Shown: positions 1 to 6,582 of the stretch, piece after piece
Layout: each line of letters starts with the position of its first letter
Position numbering within the stretch: the stretch's first letter is position 1
DNA from: Bacteroidota bacterium
GTDB taxonomy: Bacteria; Bacteroidota; Bacteroidia; Flavobacteriales_D; JABDKJ01
Direction: 5' to 3'
Assembly (NCBI GenBank): GCA_027621335.1
Contig: JAQCAN010000047.1
Coordinates: 1 to 12,324 of the forward strand
DNA length: 12,324 bases
Program-made: the position numbers and the translations under genes
Notes under the pieces: model-generated
The model's input: the letters and a program-made list of their open reading frames with translations, nothing else
What the model was told of the DNA's origin: nothing
Databases searched by the model: none

Positions 1-102
1 GGTGAATGTGAACCAGACCGAAGCATCGATACCTGACTCAGCTCCGCACCATCCATCTTGGGTGGCACAACCAGTCTGTGGTGGAGCTATGGCAGCCTCA
101 CC
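1..102. repeat. Direct repeat copy B, 102 bp, identical to 1141-1242
   Basis: Base-for-base identical to positions 1141-1242, at a spacing of 1140 bp (380 codons, so in frame). It encodes 34 residues of the second PPC-like module, from GEAAIAPPQTG to VWFTFT. Identity ends abruptly at 103 versus 1243. It may continue to the left of the window, which cannot be seen. Confidence 0.97.
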
Positions 103-1392
103 ATCAGCAACAGCAGCACCAACATTTGTGGCGTTCACCACTGTGCCATCCGTAGGAAGCTCGATAGCATCACATGGATTGTCGTTTGTTGGAACCAAAG
201 GAAGTTCGATCAATGCACCTCCATCTGCAAGGGCCACCCATAGACCGAATGCAGGTCCATCTCCATTGTTCGCTGGAGTCAAGAAACCTGAAGCAAGAAC
301 TGTGATAGCCTCACCTTCAAGACCAACTAGTGGAGCGAGGTAAGTAGCTACTGTAGTTGAATTGTCTGCCGTCTGAACAGCAAGTTGATAGGTGGTGGTC
401 GGCAACTCGAGGTAACCGGCAAACTGTGGGTATGATGCATCATCCACGATAATTCCAGCACCTACACCTACCTCTGCAACGTCTACAGTAGGGGCATCGG
501 TCGAACCATGGTGAACTAGGACATCGGTGTTAGCAGGATCAGTGGCTTCTTCACGTGCCATCGGGAAAACTTCCAAGTTGAACGCAGGAGCAGGATTGTA
601 TACAGTCGAGCTGAGTCCTGTGATACCGTCAGCTACGATGATGTATTTCTCACCATCTTCCAAAGTGAATGGGAATGTGGCGATAGCATCAGCTACACTA
701 GTGCTGCTTCCTGGAGCAACAGCAACAGAGATCTCAACACCAGCAGGAGCGTCAACGAATGGCGAAGCTGTTCTGAAAGCGAAGTCGTCTAGTAAGATTT
801 CACCGTCCAAGTAGACATCTACAACAGTGGCAGCGTCATCTGGAGAGTTGTGGATCACCTGTACTCGTGCTGCAGAAGGATCTGACTGCAAGACGCTAAT
901 ACCGAATTCGCCCTCTTCACTATTATAGCCATCTACAAGGATCCAGTAGGTCTGCCCGATAGCAAGACCACTGACCTCTAATAAGGATGAGAAACCTGGA
1001 CAACCAGCACCATCATCGTTGGCTCCCAATAAAGTGAGAGAGCCGAAGTCAGTGCAATCCGTTGCGGAGTAAACCGCAATCTGAGTGTCTACACTCCCAC
1101 CATCATAGCATGTGCTGATCTCAGCAGATGTGTTGATAGCGGTGAATGTGAACCAGACCGAAGCATCGATACCTGACTCAGCTCCGCACCATCCATCTTG
1201 GGTGGCACAACCAGTCTGTGGTGGAGCTATGGCAGCCTCACCGGCCTGAACAGTTGCACCTACATTGGTGTAGGAATTCACTGTGCCATCAGGATTCAAC
1301 GCAATGGCGTTGCAAGCATCATCATTGGCAGGCTGTGCAAAAGCAACTGCTGATGTGATCATAGAAATAAATAAAAGTCGAAGTGTTTTCAT
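1..1392 (-). CDS. Secreted surface protein with PPC-like modules and DUF4397 region (partial, 3' end outside window)
   Basis: The minus-strand frame opens at an ATG (complement of 1390-1392) and stays open to the window edge, giving 464 residues with no stop. Residues 1-19 form a signal peptide (MKTLRLLF..., ending AFA before Q20). Residues 21-170 are a PPC-like (bacterial pre-peptidase C-terminal) beta-sandwich module: a PANDD start, a DASVWFTF strand, then DTQIAVYS and YWILVDGY, with several cysteines. Residues 176-400 match DUF4397, with two lobes starting RVQVIHNSPDD and DVLVHHGSTDA. At 403 a second PPC-like module starts (NDNPCDAI). Residues 51-84 and 431-464 are identical at DNA level. 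Such proteins in Bacteroidota are usually exported to the cell surface, often by the type IX system with a C-terminal sorting domain; that end is not visible. It is divergent from the sigma-factor cluster. Function is probably adhesion or matrix; ligand unknown. The leader ahead of the ATG is A/T-rich with no Shine-Dalgarno. Confidence 0.88.
   Translation of the reverse strand, partial: MKTLRLLFISMITSAVAFAQPANDDACNAIALNPDGTVNSYTNVGATVQAGEAAIAPPQTGCATQDGWCGAESGIDASVWFTFTAINTSAEISTCYDGGSVDTQIAVYSATDCTDFGSLTLLGANDDGAGCPGFSSLLEVSGLAIGQTYWILVDGYNSEEGEFGISVLQSDPSAARVQVIHNSPDDAATVVDVYLDGEILLDDFAFRTASPFVDAPAGVEISVAVAPGSSTSVADAIATFPFTLEDGEKYIIVADGITGLSSTVYNPAPAFNLEVFPMAREEATDPANTDVLVHHGSTDAPTVDVAEVGVGAGIIVDDASYPQFAGYLELPTTTYQLAVQTADNSTTVATYLAPLVGLEGEAITVLASGFLTPANNGDGPAFGLWVALADGGALIELPLVPTNDNPCDAIELPTDGTVVNATNVGAAVADGEAAIAPPQTGCATQDGWCGAESGIDASVWFTFT
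1141..1242. repeat. Direct repeat copy A, 102 bp, identical to 1-102
   Basis: Identical to 1-102, with no synonymous differences over 34 codons. The adjoining residues of the same modules (22-50 versus 402-430) have clearly diverged. The pattern suggests recent gene conversion or module duplication inside this surface-protein gene. Confidence 0.97.
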
Positions 1393-1421
1393 GGAATAAA
1401 ATTTAGGTTATGTGTTCAATA

Positions 1422-1449
1422 TACGCTTAAGTTCCATTACGCGTTAAGT
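1422..1449. repeat. Two near-identical direct half-sites in the divergent intergenic region
   Basis: TACGCTTAAGT (1422-1432) and TACGCGTTAAGT (1438-1449) are the same apart from one inserted G, and start 16 bp apart. They lie between the candidate promoter and the start codon of the minus-strand surface protein. Tandem sites with this spacing can be regulator binding sites; no family is assigned. Confidence 0.35.
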
Positions 1450-1466
1450 GACTTTCAAAAAAAGTC
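1450..1466. repeat. Short inverted repeat next to the candidate -7 element
   Basis: GACTTT at 1450-1455 and AAAGTC at 1461-1466 form a perfect 6-bp dyad around a 5-base A-rich centre, directly abutting the candidate -7 box on its downstream side. It could be an operator half-site pair or a small 5' leader hairpin for the minus-strand gene. It is short enough to be chance. Confidence 0.35.
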
Positions 1467-1495
1467 CTATTATACTCTAAATCAAAGAGGTACAA
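1467..1495 (-). promoter_or_regulatory. Candidate Bacteroidota-type promoter for the surface-protein gene
   Basis: Read on the minus strand, a TTG (complement of 1493-1495) is followed after 18 bases by TATAATAG (complement of 1467-1474). This resembles the Bacteroidota housekeeping pattern of TTG about 19 bases before TAnnTTTG, though the -7 element matches only partly; it also contains a perfect TATAAT. Transcription would start about 65 bases before the ATG. This is a sequence-pattern guess only. Confidence 0.35.
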
Positions 1496-1570
1496 TAAAT
1501 TATTTTTAGTCAGCCAAATTAGGATTGCTGGTTTGGAAGCGAAATGAGCACCTAGGGCGTCTAAGGGTTC

Positions 1571-2185
1571 GTGTCAGCCACAGACAGCATATCAATTCGG
1601 CTCGAAGCTACCACTCTTTTGGAAAAGGAGGTTTCTTCACGGGATTTGGACATTAGTCTAGTAACTTCTTTGGTCAAAGGGGACAAGAGAGCGTTCAAGG
1701 GTTTATACGAGGAGTATGCAGGTCTTTTCTTTACCATTGCTCGCAGATATACTGATAGTAATGAAGAGGCGGAGGATATGGTTCAAGAGTCTTTTGTGCA
1801 GATCTACAAGAAGGCACATACCTTTTCCTTCAATGGGAGTTTTGAAGGTTGGATGAAACGAGTTGTAGTCAATATGTGTTTGACATCCCTTAAGAAGAAG
1901 AGAATCAAAGCAGATGTCGGTTCTGAGCAATTGGCGGATGATATCAATGTATCCCAATCCGCTTGGTTCGTAGAGTCCATGGATGCTGAAGACATAATCA
2001 AAGCTTTTTCCCTTCTTCCTACCGGGCCAAGAGTTGTTCTCAATCTGCACGTCATGGACGGGTATAACCACAAGGAAATCTCGAAGATCCTAGGAATCAC
2101 AGAAAGCGCCTCAAGGAGCCAACTGACTAAAGCGAGGGCTAGCTTGAAGCAGATTCTGCTGGAAAAAGATTTATTGGAGTCATGA
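1571..2185 (+). CDS. ECF-type RNA polymerase sigma factor
   Basis: A 204-residue sigma-70 family protein with only the two ECF domains. Region 2 spans about residues 33-110 (GDKRAFKGLYEEYAGLFF, then AEDMVQESFVQIYKK for -10 recognition and core binding). Region 4 spans about 140-195 (FSLLPTGPRVVLNLHVMDGY, then helix-turn-helix NHKEISKILGITESASRSQL). It would direct core polymerase to a dedicated promoter set when released from its anti-sigma factor. Its stop overlaps the next start by 4 bp (ATGA), the usual sigma/anti-sigma coupling. The GTG at 1571 lies two codons after an in-frame stop and is the longest start. A TTG at 1646 would give about 179 residues, closer to the family norm, and has AAGGAGG at 1625-1631 upstream, with a longish 14-base spacing. 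The 25 N-terminal residues are therefore uncertain. The regulon is unknown. Confidence 0.93.
   Translation: MSATDSISIRLEATTLLEKEVSSRDLDISLVTSLVKGDKRAFKGLYEEYAGLFFTIARRYTDSNEEAEDMVQESFVQIYKKAHTFSFNGSFEGWMKRVVVNMCLTSLKKKRIKADVGSEQLADDINVSQSAWFVESMDAEDIIKAFSLLPTGPRVVLNLHVMDGYNHKEISKILGITESASRSQLTKARASLKQILLEKDLLES
1625..1631 (+). promoter_or_regulatory. Shine-Dalgarno-like AAGGAGG inside the annotated sigma-factor N-terminus
   Basis: A perfect AAGGAGG stands 14 bases before an in-frame TTG at 1646. It could mark the true start of the sigma factor, since the conserved region 2 begins just afterwards (DISLVTSLVKGD). Against this, the spacing is long and Bacteroidota rely little on Shine-Dalgarno pairing. 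Confidence 0.3.
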
Positions 2186-3651
2186 GCGAATTCGAGGATA
2201 AGAGGTTTGATGATGCATTGAGGGAAAAGCTCTCTCAACATAGATCTCCTATGCCAGGAAATCTATGGGATGAGATCTCCGATAGAGTGGATGCAGACGG
2301 GGCCTCTGATCAGGTCAGATGGCAAAGGTTGGGGTGGACTGGTGTCATCTTCCTCCTTATTGCCACAGGCGTAGCCTTGGAATTCAATAAATCCATCAGT
2401 CCTGTGCAAGTCTTCTTCCCAACCCAAGAACAGATTCAGCACGTGCGTCAACAGATTGAAAGTACTGCAGACCCTCAATCAAGCGATGAGCGGGTAACTG
2501 TCGAAGGTGCATTCATTGTGTCGGAAGAGACGATTCCAGCATTGTCAAAATCTCCGGTGCAGTCTTCAGCCATTAGTCGAACCGGAACATCCTTGCAGGG
2601 GGCTTCGATCAAGGAAGAAATAGCGGCTCCTTCTCAAGCTTCTTTGGCAATGAGCGAGGATGCAACCTTAGCAGCCATCGTTGAAGAGGAAGACATCATA
2701 ATGAGCGATGAGGCCTCAAACCTCCAGTCAGTTTTTGCGACAGAGAAGAACGTAAAGCAGGAGCCTATGGAGCCGATTGAAAACGTCAGGGTTGATGGGA
2801 CCATGATCGTAGTGGAACAAGGAGCCTCTGGAACTATTGGAGAGCTTCATGAAGTGGATGAACCGGTGGACATCATGATTTCAGTTGTGTCGACTGAGTC
2901 CGTAAGTTCTGGGCAGGAATTAGAAACTTCATCGGGTGGTCCCATAGAAGAGGGAACGGCAATAGATACGTCATCCTATGGGGGGATGTCAGAGGCTGGA
3001 CAACAAGCCGTGGAACAGCTCTTGGTCTCAAGTTTGTCAAAGAAATGGTCATTGGACATCTTGCTAGGTCCCTCGGTGAATTACAGAACATTCACCTCAG
3101 AATCCAGCCCTGAGCTTCAGTCCCACAGGAACGACCATGATCGAATGCTCTTGAGCACAAGCTACGCAGTGATGTTCAGGAGAACTGTTTCCGACCGTAT
3201 GGGGATATCCACAGGGCTTTTCTGGCTCAACACTGGGGAGCGCTATGAGTACACAGTGAATTCTGCGACTCATGCATTCACGAATCACTATAACTATCTC
3301 AGTGTGCCCTTGGAGGTGGATTATCTTCTTTGGTCCAAGGGGGATTTCGACTTGAATGCCGGAGCAGGAGTCCAGTATAATTTCTTGAAGGAAGGGTCAT
3401 CTTCATGGGTGGATCTGGGGTCTTTACAACCTGTGACGCACAGCAACAAGGGTCCTGAAAGCCCCTTCAGTGAGCAGGCATGGGCGCTCAATGCAGAGTT
3501 AGGTATCCGATATGCTTTCAATGACCGTTTGGATATCCTTCTGCAAGAAAGGGGAACCTTTTTCCAAGAGTCCCTTTACAAGGAAGAAACGGGCTTGGAC
3601 CAACGGCCCTATTCATTCAATACCATGCTCGGCATAGGCATCAAGTTCTGA
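2182..3651 (+). CDS. Candidate dual membrane-spanning anti-sigma factor: anti-sigma head, inner-membrane helix, linker, OM beta-barrel
   Basis: This 489-residue protein has no N-terminal signal peptide. Residues 1-48 are charged and cytoplasmic-looking (FDDALREKLSQHRSPMPGNL, then WDEI), a pattern common in Bacteroidota anti-sigma partners. Residues 51-67 form one hydrophobic helix (GWTGVIFLLIATGVALEF). Residues 70-286 are a low-complexity, acidic, probably disordered linker. Residues 287-489 have alternating aromatic strands and end in GIGIKF, fitting an outer-membrane beta-barrel (PF13568/OmpA-like). The layout matches dual membrane-spanning anti-sigma (Dma) proteins of Bacteroides, which tether their sigma factor at the inner membrane while sensing at the outer membrane. 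The 4-bp overlap with the ECF sigma gene makes that sigma factor the likely client. Alternatively it could be an unrelated IM-anchored porin-like protein. The architecture is seen; anti-sigma activity is inferred. Confidence 0.82.
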   Translation: MSEFEDKRFDDALREKLSQHRSPMPGNLWDEISDRVDADGASDQVRWQRLGWTGVIFLLIATGVALEFNKSISPVQVFFPTQEQIQHVRQQIESTADPQSSDERVTVEGAFIVSEETIPALSKSPVQSSAISRTGTSLQGASIKEEIAAPSQASLAMSEDATLAAIVEEEDIIMSDEASNLQSVFATEKNVKQEPMEPIENVRVDGTMIVVEQGASGTIGELHEVDEPVDIMISVVSTESVSSGQELETSSGGPIEEGTAIDTSSYGGMSEAGQQAVEQLLVSSLSKKWSLDILLGPSVNYRTFTSESSPELQSHRNDHDRMLLSTSYAVMFRRTVSDRMGISTGLFWLNTGERYEYTVNSATHAFTNHYNYLSVPLEVDYLLWSKGDFDLNAGAGVQYNFLKEGSSSWVDLGSLQPVTHSNKGPESPFSEQAWALNAELGIRYAFNDRLDILLQERGTFFQESLYKEETGLDQRPYSFNTMLGIGIKF

Positions 3652-3695
3652 GTTTTCCAATACGATTGGCCTCTTTTTTGAGTTCTTTGCTCGAG

Positions 3696-5078
3696 ATGAG
3701 GTTTCCTATTTTCCTTTTTCTAGCATTGACTACTTCCCCTTTTTTATCTAAGGGCCAGCTAACTGAAGCCTCAGTGGACCTAGGATTCGTGGACCGGTTC
3801 CATAACCGCTTGGTGGACACCTATCTGGTCAATGAGAACGATGACATATGGACCTTGCTTAGGTGGGAGAGCCCGAGTACGCTGGATGTCAGGCTCTCTT
3901 CTAAGAGCGTTTCTCCTTCCGACACCTTGTTCATACGAATGAAGCTGAATCCTACGGATAAAGGTCCATACCATGAGGAAATCCAATTGCTTTTTGCCGA
4001 TCGCACCTTCACCTATACGGTCAAGGCGAACATCAGACATGTGGACCTCAGCGACCACACGCCATGTCCTGATTTTGAGAAGGGGAGCACCGCCTCCAAC
4101 AGCTGGTCAGCCGGATTCAAGGTCGTAGACCGGCTGTCGAAGGCTCCTGTTCAGGGAGCTGAGATCATTATCAGAGGCAGGAAGGGAAAGCAATGGACCT
4201 TGAATTCAGATAAAGAGGGAGAAGCCGAGGTACAACCGGACATCGACTATTACGACATGGATGTAATGGCAGCGGGGTATGCCAGTTACCACTTGGAGAC
4301 ATATATCAACCGCCATCAGAACAGCTTTATCATCGAGCTGATGAAAGGGGCGGGAAGCATGGTCTCACGCAGGCCAGGTTCGGGGGTGGACCTTTCAGAG
4401 CCAGTATCACAGATCAAAGAAGAAAAGAAGCCAGAAGAAGAGACTATAGCGGTATCAGAAGATGCGGTGGAAGAACACTTGTCGGCAGAATCGCCAGTGC
4501 TTTCAGAGTTCGATGCCTCGCTTTATCGCTTGAACAACATCACCTTCCTCATCGATGTGTCCACATCCATGAGACAAGGACATAAGATGGAGGTGCTCAG
4601 AACAGCGCTTTCAGAGTTGGTACAGATGCTCCGCCCTGATGACCGAGTAAGCCTCATCACCTATGCGAGCCGCACCGAAGTATTGCAGTCTGGCATCAGT
4701 GGAGCCGACAAGGAAGAGCTGGACGACCTCATAAAGAACTTGCGGGCTGAAGGACTCACCGCAGGCGAGGCGGGACTGAAAAAGGCCTATGCAATTTCAA
4801 AACGGTACTTCATCGAATCAGGGAACAATCAAGTGTACCTTATCACCGATGGGGCTTTATCAAAGGGCTATGAAAAGGTGAATGCCATGGCTTCCCAACA
4901 GGCCGAAAAGGACATCAAACTGAGTGTTATCGCCATCTCAGCGAACAAATGGGCCGAGAAACAGATGGGAACCTTAGCCGTTTCGGGACGTGGGGTCTTC
5001 CTCTCCGTTGACAGTGAGGAAGCAGCAGCGCAGGAACTCAAGGAGTCCATCAAGCAACAATCCCGTTTATCTCCTTGA
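3696..5078 (+). CDS. Secreted von Willebrand factor A domain protein
   Basis: The ATG at 3696 is chosen over an in-frame TTG at 3666 because it starts a clean signal peptide (MRFPIFLFLALTTSPFLSKG, cleaved near Q21), giving 460 residues. Residues 25-115 resemble a DUF1573/Ig-like strand-rich domain (LRWESPSTLDVRLSS, PSDTLFIRMKLNP). Residues 138-215 resemble a carboxypeptidase-regulatory or PEGA-like beta-sandwich (FKVVDRLSKAPVQGAEIIIR). After an acidic linker (230-275), residues 282-450 form a vWA domain with an intact MIDAS metal site: D287-x-S289-x-S291, T355 and D385 (LITDG). vWA domains bind protein partners through a divalent metal, so a periplasmic or surface partner is likely. It lies 44 bp after the anti-sigma/barrel gene and 41 bp before rseP, probably in the same transcript, so it may be an accessory of that signalling unit. 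Its partner is unknown. Confidence 0.85.
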   Translation: MRFPIFLFLALTTSPFLSKGQLTEASVDLGFVDRFHNRLVDTYLVNENDDIWTLLRWESPSTLDVRLSSKSVSPSDTLFIRMKLNPTDKGPYHEEIQLLFADRTFTYTVKANIRHVDLSDHTPCPDFEKGSTASNSWSAGFKVVDRLSKAPVQGAEIIIRGRKGKQWTLNSDKEGEAEVQPDIDYYDMDVMAAGYASYHLETYINRHQNSFIIELMKGAGSMVSRRPGSGVDLSEPVSQIKEEKKPEEETIAVSEDAVEEHLSAESPVLSEFDASLYRLNNITFLIDVSTSMRQGHKMEVLRTALSELVQMLRPDDRVSLITYASRTEVLQSGISGADKEELDDLIKNLRAEGLTAGEAGLKKAYAISKRYFIESGNNQVYLITDGALSKGYEKVNAMASQQAEKDIKLSVIAISANKWAEKQMGTLAVSGRGVFLSVDSEEAAAQELKESIKQQSRLSP

Positions 5079-5119
5079 ATCAGGCAATCCTCTTACTTTT
5101 ACCCGCTTAATCAGATTAG

Positions 5120-6460
5120 ATGGACATTTTCATCCAAGCCAGTCAATTCCTGCTCAGCCTTTCCCTACTCATCATCCTGCATGAGTTCGGGCACTTCATT
5201 CCTGCTCGGCTCTTTGATACACGAGTGGAGAAGTTCTATCTCTTCTTTGACTACAAGTTCTCCTTATTCAAGAAGAAGATCGGTGACACAGAGTGGGGCA
5301 TCGGCTGGATCCCATTGGGAGGATATGTGAAGATTTCAGGGATGATAGATGAGAGCATGGATACCGAGCAGATGGCGCAACCTGCGCAGCCTTGGGAATT
5401 CCGCTCCAAACCCGCATGGCAACGCCTCATCATCATGCTGGGAGGGGTGACGGTGAATATGATCCTCGGTATCATCATCTACTCCATGATCCTCTTTGCT
5501 TACGGAGAACAGGCTTTACAGAATGACAAAGTCGTGGATGGTGTCTGGGTGATGAGTCCTTTGGCCGAGAAACTGGGCTTCCAGAATGGAGACCGCATTC
5601 AGACCGTAAGAGGAGAAAAAGTCGGCCCCTTCAACGCATTGACTGAGGAAATCATTTATGGAGGAGAAGTAGTGGTGAATCGTGAAGGACAGGAAGTCGC
5701 TATAGAGATACCTTCTGACGTGGTGGGTGAACTGTCAGAGAAGAAGTACAGCGGCATGTTCTTCTATCCGCGCATTCCTTTTGTCATCAATGAGATTCCG
5801 GATACCTCGGCAAATAGCGGAGTATTCCTTCCTAAGGACAAAGTGCTCACCATAGGTGGGGATGAGATCAAGTATTATGATCAGGTGAAACCCATTCTCA
5901 GTGGGTATGCAGGGCAAGAGGTTCCAGTGCTTGTTGAAAGGGACGATCGTAAGATGGAAATCATCGCTAAGGTGAATGACAGGGGCCAGCTTGGGGTGAG
6001 TACCCTCATTATCTCCTATGACGACATGGAACGCACGGGGCTGTACGACTTTGACGTGAGAAGCTATTCCTTCCTCGAGTCATGGCCCGCGGGATGGACC
6101 AAGACCATGGATAAGCTCAGTGGATATGTGCGTCAGTTCAGCTTGATACTGAACCCGGAAACAGGCGCCTATAAGGGCCTGGGAGGATTCTTGTCCATAG
6201 GAAGCCTATTCCCGCCCACATGGGATTGGGAGGTCTTCTGGAACATGACCGCCTTGCTTTCCATCATCTTGGCCTTTATGAACCTTTTGCCTATTCCAGC
6301 TTTGGACGGTGGCCATGTCATGTTCCTCCTCTATGAGATGGTCACAGGTCGTCAGCCGAATCAGAAGTTCTTGGAGTATGCGCAGCTGGTCGGATTCTTC
6401 ATCCTTATTGCGCTGCTGCTCTATGCCAATGGGAATGATGTGATGAAGAAGTTCTTTTGA
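5120..6460 (+). CDS. rseP: RseP-family site-2 intramembrane zinc metalloprotease
   Basis: At 446 residues this has the usual RseP length. The first membrane helix carries the zinc-binding HEFGH (H21-E22-F-G-H25). The second catalytic motif, NLLPIPALDGGH (388-399, with D396 as third zinc ligand), sits in a late helix. A GGYVKISGM loop follows the first helix region. Two PDZ-like domains lie between, near 150-195 (PLAEKLGFQNGDRI) and 225-300 (FLPKDKVLTIGGDEI). The C-terminus is hydrophobic (LVGFFILIALLLY). The family cuts single-pass anti-sigma factors or remnant signal peptides within the inner membrane after a first periplasmic cut. In many Bacteroidota rseP neighbours dxr; here it follows a sigma/anti-sigma pair and a vWA protein, making the upstream membrane protein a candidate substrate. 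The start is the first ATG, with no strong Shine-Dalgarno. Confidence 0.93.
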   Translation: MDIFIQASQFLLSLSLLIILHEFGHFIPARLFDTRVEKFYLFFDYKFSLFKKKIGDTEWGIGWIPLGGYVKISGMIDESMDTEQMAQPAQPWEFRSKPAWQRLIIMLGGVTVNMILGIIIYSMILFAYGEQALQNDKVVDGVWVMSPLAEKLGFQNGDRIQTVRGEKVGPFNALTEEIIYGGEVVVNREGQEVAIEIPSDVVGELSEKKYSGMFFYPRIPFVINEIPDTSANSGVFLPKDKVLTIGGDEIKYYDQVKPILSGYAGQEVPVLVERDDRKMEIIAKVNDRGQLGVSTLIISYDDMERTGLYDFDVRSYSFLESWPAGWTKTMDKLSGYVRQFSLILNPETGAYKGLGGFLSIGSLFPPTWDWEVFWNMTALLSIILAFMNLLPIPALDGGHVMFLLYEMVTGRQPNQKFLEYAQLVGFFILIALLLYANGNDVMKKFF

Positions 6461-6582
6461 TCTAGACCGATTGGGTTCTTCGTTTTCCAAGGGCTGCTTG
6501 TTAACATAGGCATGCCATCCACGCGTTGAAAATTACACATCCAATAAAGGTCTTGCGTGCAAATTGAGCCTATTTTCATACC
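6461..6582. other. Intergenic gap between the rseP cluster and the antiporter cluster
   Basis: This 122-bp region has no convincing terminator hairpin and no clear consensus promoter. A promoter for the downstream cluster probably lies here, because the spacing is much larger than inside either cluster. A weak TTG (6526-6528) followed by TAAAGGTCTTG (6545-6555) is too poor a match to annotate as a promoter. Confidence 0.4.

Noticed and set aside
2..814. Plus-strand open frames at 2-343, 58-243 and 527-814
   Set aside because: They lie antisense to a continuous minus-strand gene with a signal peptide and recognisable domains; their translations are Ser/Ala/Pro-rich with no coding character.
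1703..2241. Minus-strand frames opposite the ECF sigma gene
   Set aside because: The plus strand encodes a clear sigma factor with regions 2 and 4; the antisense products look like nothing and lack start context.
3666..3695. TTG start adding ten residues to the vWA protein
   Set aside because: The ATG at 3696 begins directly with a normal signal peptide; the extra residues would only bury it.
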